This document shows positions 44,292 through 53,213 of a DNA stretch of 64,000 nucleotides, in pieces (the stretch's first letter is position 1; every line of letters starts with the position of its first letter). The translations under genes were made by a program, and so were the position numbers. Source of the stretch: Firmicutes bacterium UBA3930 (lineage in GTDB: Bacteria > Bacillota > Clostridia > Caldicoprobacterales > Caldicoprobacteraceae); contig DGEI01000022.1 of NCBI GenBank assembly GCA_002385885.1, positions 2,065 through 66,064 of the forward strand, written 5' to 3'. Under the pieces are notes generated by a model. The model made no database searches and was not told the origin of the DNA. It saw only the letters and a list, made by a program, of their open reading frames with translations.

Positions 44292-45013
44292 TGTACCAGC
44301 CTCCTAAACACTTCTTCCAGGTTCTGAGCCGAGTATTCCTGCTTCAATAATTCAGGTTCTCCGATTTCAAGTATTTTGCCTTTATCTATTATTGCAACTC
44401 TATCCGACAAGAAATCGATCTCCAACATGTTATGAGACGAAAGAAGTACGGAAATTCCTTCCTGCACAAAACTTCTTATAATTTCCCGGATTTCTAAAGA
44501 ATTTATAACATCCAGACCTGAAGTAGGTTCATCCAGTATGGCCAGCCTGGGTTTTGTCATCAATGCTCTTGCCAGTAAAAGCTTCCTTACCATACCTTTA
44601 CTGTATGTACCCACCTTATCTTTTAGCCTGTCTTTAAACCCCACAATTTCAACTGCTCTCTCAACGTATTCATCAAACTCCTGCTTATCCTTAGCATAAA
44701 ATCCTGCCATAAATTTCAGATAATCTATACCTGTCAGGTTCTTATAGGCCCCAGCCTCTTCCGGAAGGTATGTTATTGCTTCCCGTATCTTTTGGGGGTT
44801 CTTCTTAAGATCCAACCCCATCATCTCCACCCTTCCCTCGGTATATGAAAGAAGGGTGGCCACGATTCTTAGAGTGGTAGTCTTTCCGGCGCCATTTGGC
44901 CCTATCAAGGCAAATATTTCACCTTTTTTTACTTCAAAGCTGATACCTTTCAGAGCTTCTCGTCTGCCGTAGCTTTTCTTTAAGTTCTCGACGCGTAAAA
45001 TAATATCATTCAT
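44288..45013 (-). CDS. ABC exporter ATPase (NatA-like)
   Basis: 241 residues. Walker A GPNGAGKTT, Q-loop region TYLPEEAGAYKNLTG, signature YSKGMVRKL, Walker B LAILDEPTSGLD and switch LSSHNM. Pairs with the ABC-2 permease that follows. The ATG at 45013 has GGGAGG 11 nt upstream; longer in-frame starts lack a site. Confidence 0.92.
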   Translation of the reverse strand: MNDIILRVENLKKSYGRREALKGISFEVKKGEIFALIGPNGAGKTTTLRIVATLLSYTEGRVEMMGLDLKKNPQKIREAITYLPEEAGAYKNLTGIDYLKFMAGFYAKDKQEFDEYVERAVEIVGFKDRLKDKVGTYSKGMVRKLLLARALMTKPRLAILDEPTSGLDVINSLEIREIIRSFVQEGISVLLSSHNMLEIDFLSDRVAIIDKGKILEIGEPELLKQEYSAQNLEEVFRRLVQ

Positions 45014-45088
45014 AATACCTTTATCCTCCCAACATATTATGCAGCATACCACTGCGCCAGAGCAGGCAGCAGCATACGCCTGTTACAT

Positions 45089-45117
45089 TTTATATAGCAT
45101 TTTTTATAAACATCCAA
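45089..45117 (-). promoter_or_regulatory. Candidate promoter for the NatAB-like operon
   Basis: Minus strand TTGGAT, 17 nt, TATAAA, about 75 nt before the start codon. Confidence 0.5.
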
Positions 45118-45207
45118 ATTATATGCTGATAAGCAAGCTAAGAAAAATACAATAAAAGGCAAAAAGATTTTATCACATCGGAACAAAAAATACAATGGAA
45201 TTGTATT

Positions 45208-45247
45208 TTTGCAGAATACTATTTATTTCAATCACTGGTATTCAAGG
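45208..45247 (-). repeat. Dispersed repeat, truncated copy 3
   Basis: Minus-strand CCTT...ACCAGTGATTGAAAT...AGTATTCTGCA matches the last ~40 bp of copies 1 and 2 (the conserved tail after the right arm), with a four-base insertion. The inverted-arm core is absent. It lies in the 500 bp gap between the NatA-like gene and the PAP2 gene, which otherwise holds only promoter-like sequence. Confidence 0.5.
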
Positions 45248-45397
45248 TGATTGACGTAATATTCTTTACAAAAAATATACGCTAAAGGTTTATGAAATTT
45301 TAAGATTTTGAGAGCAGATTATATAGTATAATTCATATAGACATACGTCTGAAGGCTTATCATGCTGTTATATCAGCAATAACCCTGATGTGTCAAA

Positions 45398-45425
45398 TTG
45401 TCAAGTTGATTATATGCCATATAAA
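45398..45425 (+). promoter_or_regulatory. Candidate promoter for the PAP2 gene
   Basis: TTGTCA, 16 nt, TATAAA, about 95 nt upstream of the start codon. Confidence 0.45.
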
Positions 45426-45518
45426 CAAATCCGGTGTTCCAGGAATGTTATTTGTTTCGAATACCTGAAACCATACCACCGGGTTATATAGCTTTGCAAA
45501 GATTAATGGAGGTTTGGA

Positions 45519-46214
45519 ATGAAGCCGCGGGACCGAAAAAAACTAACACTTAAAGAATTTTTATATAAATACAGGCATTTTTCACTGGTTTCCCTGTATG
45601 GTATTGCCCAAGTTTTCTTTCAATACTGTGAGCGAACCGTACAGCCAAAATACTATATGTATTCATCTTTGGATAATTACATCCCTTTCGTCAAATATTT
45701 TGTTATACCATACCTTTTCTGGTTCATTTACATGGGCATTGGATTTGTATACCTTGGCCTGGTATCAAAAAAGGATTATTTCCGGCTGTGCATATATATG
45801 TTTGGAGGAATGTACCTGTGTTACATACTTTATTTAATATTCCCCAACGGCCAGCGGTTAAGGCCGGCAATAACTGAAAATGACATATTTTCAAGGATGA
45901 TTAAACATATATACGCTACCGATACGCCAACCAATGTTGCCCCAAGTATACATGTTTATAACTCCATAGCCGTTCACGTTGCATTAATCAATTGTCCCAG
46001 GTTAAGAAAAAAAACACTGGTAAAGCTGGCATCGCTGATGTGTATGCTGCTTATCATCGCATCTACCGTTCTTATTAAACAGCACTCAATCCTGGATGTC
46101 GTATGGGGCATAGTTCTCGCCGTAGTTCTTTACCCAATTGCATATTACCTGCCCGGACGTATGGAATATAGGCATGTAGTTACATCAGGTGCGAATGACA
46201 GATATAACATTTGA
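45519..46214 (+). CDS. PAP2-superfamily membrane phosphatase
   Basis: 231 residues with five or six membrane helices. Phosphatase motifs: a basic NGQRLRP segment, PSIHVYNS (second motif with catalytic His), and KQHSILDVVWG (third motif with His and Asp). The layout resembles the inositol-phosphotransferase/diacylglycerol-pyrophosphatase branch. Substrate unknown, probably a lipid phosphate or diphosphate. GGAGG precedes the ATG. Confidence 0.88.
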   Translation: MKPRDRKKLTLKEFLYKYRHFSLVSLYGIAQVFFQYCERTVQPKYYMYSSLDNYIPFVKYFVIPYLFWFIYMGIGFVYLGLVSKKDYFRLCIYMFGGMYLCYILYLIFPNGQRLRPAITENDIFSRMIKHIYATDTPTNVAPSIHVYNSIAVHVALINCPRLRKKTLVKLASLMCMLLIIASTVLIKQHSILDVVWGIVLAVVLYPIAYYLPGRMEYRHVVTSGANDRYNI

Positions 46215-46301
46215 ATAAAAATGCTGAACATATCTGTTTTTTGACTGTATAAACGCCAGTAAAACAGTATTAGAAAACTTTAGCAACGGGCTTGAATACA
46301 A

Positions 46302-46327
46302 TAAAAAGGGCTTGACAGCCCTTTTTA
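46302..46327. terminator. Bidirectional terminator between PAP2 and aldolase genes
   Basis: AAAAGGGCT / AGCCCTTTT stem with a four-base loop, T-runs on both strands. It serves the convergent genes ending at 46214 and 46325. Confidence 0.85.
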
Positions 46328-47380
46328 TTCTTTCCCGCTTACCATTTGTTTTCTGTATTTTCCCGCATCCGAGTTTTTTATTCTGTCTATGTCCTCCCGG
46401 CTCATGGTGCTAAGCCTCAATCCATTGCGCTCAACCTGATCAACAATATAAAGGCAGGCGGTCAGGATTTCCTCGATGCTCCTGGCCTCGGTATATCCGG
46501 TTTTATAAATAACCTGGCCTGTATTGGCATTTATGTTGATCTTACTGCCTATCTCATTTATAGCAATCTGTTCGTCATCTAAGTATACTATTTGTTCGGG
46601 ATACAGAATCCTATCAAAAAAACCCAAATCTACTGACTTATCCCGGATAAAACTTCGCGTAAACCCGGTTTTGCTCTCATATTCCGAATCTCCACGCATC
46701 TCCAGTTTGATTTCAGGATATGGCCTTGTAATATTAAAATACTCTTTTATCTTGTTGTTTACCTTTTCATGAAGAGCAAGGCATTCTTCAGCATTATCCG
46801 CAGTAACAGCGAGACCGTGATTCTGCATGAATATAACCTGGGGGAACATATCATGGCTTTCCTTGTATTCACCAATCTTCTGCTTTATTTTATAAGCCAG
46901 ATAAAATCCCGGCATCGTATACGGCACCCAGATCCGGTGGATTCCTGTATATTCAAAAATCCTGTCCATCAATTTATCACCGTTTTCAGAACAGCATAAA
47001 ATGTTAGCATATACTGAATGGGTATGAATAACAAATTTCTTCAGGATGGAGTGAAAACCAACTTCAACCGATGGCCGTAAAGTTTTGTATCCCTCCAAAT
47101 GTACGGTATTTTGTTTTATCAGGTCAGTTCCTTCCTTTTCAAAGGCCACTTCTTCTTTATCGTCTGCCTCGTTTAAATAATCTATGACATGCCTGTAATT
47201 AACAACCGCAAAGCCGTCATCTGCAGCCACCTGGGCCAGCCTGTAACCTGAAGCTTTAATAAGCATCAGCTCATGATCAACCTTAACGGAAGTATTACCC
47301 CCTCCACCCTGAGCAATATCGGGATATATCCCAACGGCTTTTGATATCCTTTCCAAACCTTTAAGAGCTTTTCCCAACAT
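46325..47380 (-). CDS. Class II aldolase/adducin family protein
   Basis: 351 residues. Zinc-site motifs are in VIHTHSVYANILCC (HTH) and MQNHGLAV (His). N-terminal GGGNTSVKVDHELMLIKASG is the substrate-binding loop of L-fuculose/L-rhamnulose-phosphate-type aldolases. It is longer than the usual 210-270 residues; the C-terminal ~100 residues (YPEQIVYLDDEQIAINEIGSK...) match the long form often found fused or beside short-chain dehydrogenases. The substrate is not known. Sugar-phosphate aldol cleavage is likely. Confidence 0.85.
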   Translation of the reverse strand: MLGKALKGLERISKAVGIYPDIAQGGGGNTSVKVDHELMLIKASGYRLAQVAADDGFAVVNYRHVIDYLNEADDKEEVAFEKEGTDLIKQNTVHLEGYKTLRPSVEVGFHSILKKFVIHTHSVYANILCCSENGDKLMDRIFEYTGIHRIWVPYTMPGFYLAYKIKQKIGEYKESHDMFPQVIFMQNHGLAVTADNAEECLALHEKVNNKIKEYFNITRPYPEIKLEMRGDSEYESKTGFTRSFIRDKSVDLGFFDRILYPEQIVYLDDEQIAINEIGSKININANTGQVIYKTGYTEARSIEEILTACLYIVDQVERNGLRLSTMSREDIDRIKNSDAGKYRKQMVSGKE

Positions 47381-47510
47381 TCTATCTAACCCTTCTTTAA
47401 CACTAGATTAAAGGCAGCATTTATAATCCAACCAGTTTTTCTTACTTCTGTCGGATCGGTAAAAAATTTGTTTAGGTATTGTTTTCCCATTTCACCAATA
47501 ATAATCCTCA

Positions 47511-48881
47511 TTAATCCTCGAATTGGAAAACGCTTTCCCTTATAATTTCCGATACAGTTGGATGCGGAAATACCAGCTCTTTTATATCCCTGATGCGCAT
47601 TTCGGTCTCAATCATAATGCCTGCCCCATATATGATCTCGGATGAGTAGCTGCCGATCATATGTACGCCAATCACGTTCCGGTTTTCCTTATTAATGAGC
47701 AGTTTACATATTCCGTCCCCAGCCTCATTTTCAGCGACATAGCGGCCGCTGTACCTCATAGAAAGCTTGACCACATCAAATTCTATGCCTTTCTCCCTGG
47801 CTGTTTCCTCTGTTTCTCCAACGCTCGCCACCTCAGGATTGGTATATACCACTGAAGGGATGGCATTATAACGTATAATATCACGCTTACCCAGCATGTT
47901 GTTTACACAGGCTTCGGCTTCCCTGTATGCGGTATGGGCCAGCATGGACCTGCCGTTTACATCTCCGGCAGCATACACTTCGGGGATATTTGTCTTTCCC
48001 ATTTCATCGGTTTTGATCCCGCCCTTTTCAATCTCCACACATATGCTCTCCAGCCCTATATCCTGCACTACCGGCCGTCTCCCAACACTCATCAGGACCT
48101 TGTCAGCATTAATCTCTTCCAGCTTACCGGCAGATTCATATTTAACGGTGCCATTTTTTATTTCAACTACCCTGGAATTGAGTTTGAACTCTACGCCCTT
48201 CTTCCTGAAATTATTAAGCAGTATCCGCGAGATATCCGCATCTATATTGCCAGCTATGTGATCCAGCATTTCAATAACGGTAACCTTGGCTCCGGCTGAA
48301 CTGAAGTATGATGCCATTTCCAGGCCCACTATGCCTCCACCCACTACTGCCAGGGAACCGGGAACCTGAGGTATATCCAGTATCTCCCGGTTGGTGAGCA
48401 CAAATCCTGATGCCAAACCTTCCTTGACTCCCGGTATCGGAGGGATAACAGGTGCAGAGCCGGTAGCAATTAAAAGCCTCCTGCCTGTAAAGGTTTCATC
48501 ATTTACCTTTATGGTATACCCATCACTGCTTTTCCCGGATATGATTGCATGCCCTTCTACAACATTGACATTGCTGTTTCTTAGCTGAGTCCGGATCCCA
48601 GATACCAGTACTTTAACCACCTTATTCTTTCTTCTGATAACTGCGCTGTGGTCCAATTCAACGTTTTGTGCTGTTACGCCGTATTTTTGGCTGTACCTGG
48701 CATAATCAAATATTTTTGCCGAATGAAGAAAGGTCTTCGAAGGAATGCATCCTTCATTTAAACACACGCCACCCAAATGCCTTTTTTCAACAAGCAGCGT
48801 ATTCAGCCCTGCCTGTGCTGCCCTTTCGGCTCCTATATACCCTGCCGGGCCGCCTCCTATTACAATTAGATCATAAATCAT
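47511..48881 (-). CDS. lpdA: Dihydrolipoyl dehydrogenase
   Basis: 456 residues. FAD motif IGGGPAGYIGAERAAQAG, redox disulfide in GGVCLNEGCIPSK, NAD motif VVGGGIVGLEMASYF, second FAD motif VYAAGDVNG and C-terminal HPTVSE with the catalytic His. It re-oxidises lipoamide in 2-oxoacid dehydrogenase complexes or the glycine cleavage system. No such complex is in the window, but a broken E2 C-terminus lies directly upstream and overlaps its ribosome site (48887-49082). The ATG at 48881 with GAGG eight nt upstream is preferred over the GTG three codons earlier. Confidence 0.95.
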   Translation of the reverse strand: MIYDLIVIGGGPAGYIGAERAAQAGLNTLLVEKRHLGGVCLNEGCIPSKTFLHSAKIFDYARYSQKYGVTAQNVELDHSAVIRRKNKVVKVLVSGIRTQLRNSNVNVVEGHAIISGKSSDGYTIKVNDETFTGRRLLIATGSAPVIPPIPGVKEGLASGFVLTNREILDIPQVPGSLAVVGGGIVGLEMASYFSSAGAKVTVIEMLDHIAGNIDADISRILLNNFRKKGVEFKLNSRVVEIKNGTVKYESAGKLEEINADKVLMSVGRRPVVQDIGLESICVEIEKGGIKTDEMGKTNIPEVYAAGDVNGRSMLAHTAYREAEACVNNMLGKRDIIRYNAIPSVVYTNPEVASVGETEETAREKGIEFDVVKLSMRYSGRYVAENEAGDGICKLLINKENRNVIGVHMIGSYSSEIIYGAGIMIETEMRIRDIKELVFPHPTVSEIIRESVFQFED

Positions 48882-48886
48882 TTTTT

Positions 48887-49082
48887 TCACCTCGCGATAT
48901 ACCAGTTTGTCATGAAAATACTGAAGTTTTCAAGATTGGTTCCAACTCCCGAAAAACCTGGCTGCAGGGGCGCCGTTGGAAGCCCTGTGATCAAAAGCCA
49001 GGGACAATCCCTTAGGGGGATATGTGTCCAGCCGATCGCCCAGCAGGGCCAGCTGTGCTGAATCTGCCAAGGATTCATGCGT
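48887..49082 (-). pseudogene. 2-oxoacid dehydrogenase acyltransferase (E2) C-terminal remnant
   Basis: One reading frame gives DTYPPKGLSLAFDHRASNGAPAARFF and then hits a stop. A different frame continues with GTNLENFSIF and ends at a TGA overlapping the lpdA ribosome site. Together they match the end of E2 acyltransferases, including the catalytic DHRxxxG motif (normally DHRxxDG, here DHRASNG) and the NLENF tail. One frameshift joins them. No upstream E2 or E1 sequence remains; the next gene's terminator begins at 49087. Deletion of an E1-E2 operon leaving E3 is the simple reading. Confidence 0.75.
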
Positions 49083-49086
49083 AGTA

Positions 49087-49129
49087 TAAAAAGTTATAGC
49101 CGGAAATATAAACCAGCCATAACTTTTTA
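49087..49129 (-). terminator. Terminator of the GH4-ThuA-dehydrogenase operon
   Basis: AAAAAGTTAT...GC / GC..ATAACTTTTT hairpin with a 15-base loop and a T-run on the minus strand, 20 nt past the dehydrogenase stop. Confidence 0.65.
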
Positions 49130-49148
49130 TGGATTTATCCTATCCAGT

Positions 49149-50414
49149 TCAGCCTATGGGTTTGGCATTGGCCAGCAAGTATTTCTCGGCCTCCGCACAC
49201 CAAAGCCCGTTATTCTCTTCAACAATTTCTGCCAGTTTAGCAAGCATCGGATCGGTTTTCCCCTTTTCCTTTAAATCAGCTATCGGTATAAGCTCCAACT
49301 GGATGTTGGTATAAATCAGCTTCTTGCCGCCGGGAATTCCGGGTAAATTCAAAGTTGTATCTACCACGCTGTCAAGGCCGCCGATGTGGGTAATCATAGA
49401 AGCAGGGTTTACCCGGCCCTCTTCTATCATCTGAAGAGCTTCTTTCATATCATCCGTGTTGCCGCCGCTGGTACCCACAAGATGAGTTGATGCGTAATGA
49501 ACATTATAGAAATTGACCTGGGCTGAAAAGGCAGTATCCGTAGGGCCGGCAAAAAAGTTTAGGCAGCCGTCCCGTCCCAGTATCCTGTCCCCCATTTCAA
49601 CCAAGGACTTAACAGGTGCAAATACAAACACATCATCATAGCCCTTACCCCCGGTCAGGGACAGAAGATATTCTTCTATATCAGTCATTCCGGCTGTATT
49701 TATATATACAAGCGTAACCCCGTTGCGTTGGGCTTCTTCTTCTGTGATTATTTCGCTGGCCCGCTGTAACCTCTCCCGGTCAATATCAGTCACTACAAGC
49801 AAGCTGGGTTTCCTGTCCGCATGTATTGCATAATCAACAGCTCCCATGCCCATAGGCCCCGCTCCGGCCAGTATTGCCATATTACCGCCGTCTACAATAC
49901 CCATTTGATGCTGGTAACTGCCGGGTTTTGTATGATAGCTGGCATGGAATGCGCCGATGATACATGACATGGGTTCAGCAAGCGAACCGTAAAAAAATGC
50001 ATCCCCACTATAATCCAGCAAACAATCCATCTCCATTACCTCATTCGGAATAACTATATAGGTAGCGCTGCCTCCGATATAGCGGTAGGAATACCCGGGA
50101 GCATCCAGCCTTCCTTTATAGTTGAGGGCAGGCTGTATAGAAAATTTCTGTCCCGGCTTAAATCTATGCCTCCATTTTGCTCCAACTTCCAAAATGACAC
50201 CGCAAAGCTCATGTCCGATAATTACCGGATTGACATCTATGTCATCGGGGACTCTTTTGTGATCTTTCCCCTGAATTGCAGCTTTGTATGATGACATGCA
50301 TATGCTGTCAGACACAACCTGGGCCAGTATCTCATCTTCCTTTATTGGCGGCAGTTCAAACTCATCAAGCCGTAAATCGTTTTTGCCGTACAGGCGCACA
50401 GCCTTGGTTTTCAT
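49149..50414 (-). CDS. Zinc-type alcohol/sugar dehydrogenase (MDR family, sorbose-1-phosphate reductase-like)
   Basis: 421 residues. GroES-like N-terminal domain with IIGHELCGVILEVGAKW (GHE catalytic motif) and a Rossmann domain MAILAGAGPMGMGAVDYAI. The Cys normally ligating catalytic zinc appears in VSDSICMSSYK. The length and the inserted FYGSLAEPMSCIIGAF block resemble L-sorbose-1-phosphate reductase-type dehydrogenases, so a sugar or sugar-phosphate substrate is probable. AGGAGG before the ATG at 50414. Third gene of a likely operon after GH4 and ThuA; 259 nt separate it from ThuA. Confidence 0.85.
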   Translation of the reverse strand: MKTKAVRLYGKNDLRLDEFELPPIKEDEILAQVVSDSICMSSYKAAIQGKDHKRVPDDIDVNPVIIGHELCGVILEVGAKWRHRFKPGQKFSIQPALNYKGRLDAPGYSYRYIGGSATYIVIPNEVMEMDCLLDYSGDAFFYGSLAEPMSCIIGAFHASYHTKPGSYQHQMGIVDGGNMAILAGAGPMGMGAVDYAIHADRKPSLLVVTDIDRERLQRASEIITEEEAQRNGVTLVYINTAGMTDIEEYLLSLTGGKGYDDVFVFAPVKSLVEMGDRILGRDGCLNFFAGPTDTAFSAQVNFYNVHYASTHLVGTSGGNTDDMKEALQMIEEGRVNPASMITHIGGLDSVVDTTLNLPGIPGGKKLIYTNIQLELIPIADLKEKGKTDPMLAKLAEIVEENNGLWCAEAEKYLLANAKPIG

Positions 50415-50673
50415 ATGTCTCAGCCTCCTACAAGTGTTTTTCATTACAGTTCCCGCAAATTGCTGCAGCCTTTGCTTCCTTTTATTACTCATTCGTTTCA
50501 TTGATTCTGTTATTGCTGTGAACATTTCAGTACAACTGCCGGCAATAACGCCTTTGGCTGGCTGTAGTTTTTAATGTTATAATTGTTCAAATTTATTATT
50601 TTACAATCCAGTAACAACTAAATAATTAAAATCAGTTAACCACTATATATCACCAAGGCCATTAATTACAAAT

Positions 50674-51309
50674 TTATGCTCTTCCGGCACACCAGTTCAC
50701 AGCATTCTTTAGTAAAACCTGGTAACTTTCATGCAGCCATACATCCAGGTTATGGCCAGGTGTAAGCACGCACACCCTGCCTGCGCCATGGTACCGTGTC
50801 CAACCGGCGGGCTGAATGCCATGCTGAGATGCCGCAGTCAAAAATACATGTATTTTATCAGCATTATCAATCTCCATAAAATAATGCTCATCTTTGATAT
50901 TAAATGGTGTAAATCCCCGGGTAACAGCATGTTCTCCCTTGGCCTCGACCATGACAGGACATTGCTCTGGGTGATGTGTAAATACTCCGCCAAGAATATT
51001 GCGGAGGATACCGGCATCCCGGTAATCTGCAGTACCGGAATGAATTGCTAACAATCCGCCGCCCTTACTGACGTATCTGTCAAAAAACTTCTGGGCTTCT
51101 TCAGTGGCCCATTCCTTGGTGCTGGAGGATGATATATTGTTGGATTTCGACAGTATAACAACCGGATACCCGGTCATACCGCTCAGTTCAAAATCACTCA
51201 TATCCTCTGTATAAATGAACTCCATTCCATGATCCTTAAGAGGCTCCAGCCCGGCTTTAACCACATCTCCAGGATGCCAGTAGTCATCACAAATAACCAG
51301 AATGCGCAT
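50674..51309 (-). CDS. ThuA-domain protein
   Basis: 211 residues, class I glutamine-amidotransferase-like fold of the ThuA group: ILVICDDYWHPGDVV at the N-terminus, GGGLLAIHSGTADY at the nucleophile-elbow position (Ser where amidotransferases have Cys), and RVCVLTPGHNLDVWLH. ThuA proteins work in disaccharide catabolism, some in 3-keto-glycoside pathways; the reaction here is unproven. The ATG at 51309 follows GGAGGG with best spacing. Sits 66 nt after the GH4 gene. Confidence 0.88.
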   Translation of the reverse strand: MRILVICDDYWHPGDVVKAGLEPLKDHGMEFIYTEDMSDFELSGMTGYPVVILSKSNNISSSSTKEWATEEAQKFFDRYVSKGGGLLAIHSGTADYRDAGILRNILGGVFTHHPEQCPVMVEAKGEHAVTRGFTPFNIKDEHYFMEIDNADKIHVFLTAASQHGIQPAGWTRYHGAGRVCVLTPGHNLDVWLHESYQVLLKNAVNWCAGRA

Positions 51310-51375
51310 TGACATTCCCTCCATATAAACAAACAAGCTTCTTCCGGCTTTTCCTATTTACAAAAAAGAGCATAA

Positions 51376-52827
51376 TTACACTTTTCTATCTTTTTTCATC
51401 TCTTCTACGGTTTTTACCTTCAGCCGGACTGCTCCCTTGTAATCGTCCCTCGTTTTAATGGCCTTTCCTGCCTGAAGCCGCTTCTTTGCTTCCTCAATGG
51501 CTTTGCTGTACTGGGGTAACCATTGGGCCTGCGCTACCAGCATTTCATCAACCATCTGCCATATTTCCGGTGGATTACATACGGCTCCTGTCAGAGGATC
51601 CATCATCATAGCCTGCCTGAGCAGCATATCGTCGCCATGTACTGCGGCTTCCACCGCCAGTCTCTGTACGCTTATGCTGGCATTGCAGACCGCTGCACAC
51701 CCTAATGGCAGGTCACCTACCTTTGGAATATTTATTCCGTTGGCATCTACATAGCCGGGAACTTCCACTACTGCATCATCCGGCAAATTCGTGATAGTAC
51801 CATTATTTACAACATTAAAGTGGCCTCTGTAAATTCTGCCGGTCTCCAGTCCTTCTACAATATACGAACCGTGTTCCTGGCTCCGTTTGTCGGGGGTGAA
51901 TTCCCTCGGAGGTTCCTCGAGCCACCTGGGGAAATCAGTTTCAAACCAATTCCTGTTTTCGGTACAGACCCTCAAATAACCGCCTGTTTCACCATGCATC
52001 CATGCACTCAGATCAATCCAATCCATTATTTCATCCGGCCGCTTCCGGTACCATGGCACATATTCGCTGAGATGACCGTTTGATTCGGTGCTGTAATATC
52101 CGAACCTTCTTAACATGTCAATCCGCACTTTTTCGGTTTTGCTGTAAACCGGGTGCTTTTCAAAAGCTTCAAGCAGCTTGCCGGTCATATCCCGGCCCTT
52201 ATGCTTAACCTGTATATACCATGTCTGATGATTAATCCCTGCACAGATGATATCCACTTCCTCCTGTTTTAACCCCAATACCTCGGCAATCTGCTGATGT
52301 CCCCCCTGTACACCGTGGCACAATCCTATTGTCTTAACTCCGCCGTACTTGTTGCAGGCCCAGGTGATCATGGCGTTAGGGTTAGCATAGTTGAGAAGGA
52401 GACAATCCGGATGGGCTGCTTCCCGAATATCCCTGCAAAATTCCAGCACTGCCGGAATACCTCTCTGGCCGTACATAATTCCGCCGGGCCCCAGCGTATC
52501 ACCCACGCACTGATCTACACCATATTTCAGGGGTATATCAACATCAAGCTGGAAAGCATCCAATCCGCCAATCCTTACCACATTAAGCACATATTTGGCA
52601 TCTTTCAGGGCTTCCCGCCGGTTTGTAGTTGCCTGGATTTTGATTTTCAGGCCATTCTCGTCAATATCCCTCTGGCAAAGCTCGGTCACCATATCCAAAT
52701 TTCTCTCGTTTATATCGGTAAAAGCCACCTCAATATTACTGAATTCCTCTACAGACAAGAGATCCTGCAGCAACCGCCTGGTAAATCCAATACTACCTGC
52801 TCCGATAAATGCAACTTTAAAAGACAT
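51376..52827 (-). CDS. Glycoside hydrolase family 4 (alpha-galactosidase/alpha-glucosidase type)
   Basis: 483 residues. N-terminal NAD-binding fold KVAFIGAGSIGFTRRLL, LLNYANPNAMITWA, and the metal site IGLCHGVQGG and GINHQTW. GH4 enzymes need NAD and Mn and cleave glycosides by oxidation-elimination at C3. The Cys-His pair in GLCHG places it among the MelA/AglA-like enzymes on unphosphorylated glycosides. Substrate stereochemistry cannot be read reliably. AGGAGG precedes the ATG. Neighbouring ThuA and dehydrogenase genes suggest a small glycoside-use operon. Confidence 0.92.
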   Translation of the reverse strand: MSFKVAFIGAGSIGFTRRLLQDLLSVEEFSNIEVAFTDINERNLDMVTELCQRDIDENGLKIKIQATTNRREALKDAKYVLNVVRIGGLDAFQLDVDIPLKYGVDQCVGDTLGPGGIMYGQRGIPAVLEFCRDIREAAHPDCLLLNYANPNAMITWACNKYGGVKTIGLCHGVQGGHQQIAEVLGLKQEEVDIICAGINHQTWYIQVKHKGRDMTGKLLEAFEKHPVYSKTEKVRIDMLRRFGYYSTESNGHLSEYVPWYRKRPDEIMDWIDLSAWMHGETGGYLRVCTENRNWFETDFPRWLEEPPREFTPDKRSQEHGSYIVEGLETGRIYRGHFNVVNNGTITNLPDDAVVEVPGYVDANGINIPKVGDLPLGCAAVCNASISVQRLAVEAAVHGDDMLLRQAMMMDPLTGAVCNPPEIWQMVDEMLVAQAQWLPQYSKAIEEAKKRLQAGKAIKTRDDYKGAVRLKVKTVEEMKKDRKV

Positions 52828-52911
52828 TGTTATTCCTCCTTTTAAACATATTCTTTATAATTATGATCCGATTCCTGCCTGCCGGTATGGAAGCAGGATG
52901 CAGTCTCTCTG

Positions 52912-53049
52912 TCAGAATAACAGTTCAGTGTTGATCTCTATCTCAAAAGCGCCGTTATTCCATGAAACCAATAACACAATTTCCAGTCCCATTTCCGGCA
53001 TAAGGAACATAAAAAAAGAGCCGTTCCTGATGTCATATATTCTATACAA
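52912..53049 (-). CDS. Possible 45-residue protein or gene fragment
   Basis: TTG-start ORF with GAGG upstream in the gap before the GH4 gene. It would read (M)YRIYDIRNGSFFMFLMPEMGLEIVLLVSWNNGAFEIEINTELLF. The composition is protein-like, but the ribosome site is poorly spaced and no domain is recognised. It could be the tail of a lost gene. Confidence 0.25.
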   Translation of the reverse strand: MYRIYDIRNGSFFMFLMPEMGLEIVLLVSWNNGAFEIEINTELLF

Positions 53050-53213
53050 TTTAGCAAATTCCTCTATAAAACCTCATAATAGTTTTTCGGAGAATATGCC
53101 TGCACCGCCATAAAACAGTATCTTTATTTATAGTCAATCATTATTGTAGTCTACTTGACCATGGCCATGAATATTTATGGATCAGAAAATAATTAAATGA
53201 CGGAGGAGTTATA

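Noticed and set aside
48887..49078. Intact 63-residue gene starting MNPWQIQHSW
   Set aside because: Only its last ~20 residues match E2; the earlier part in that frame is noise, while the adjacent frame holds the true DHR motif. Treated as a frameshifted remnant.
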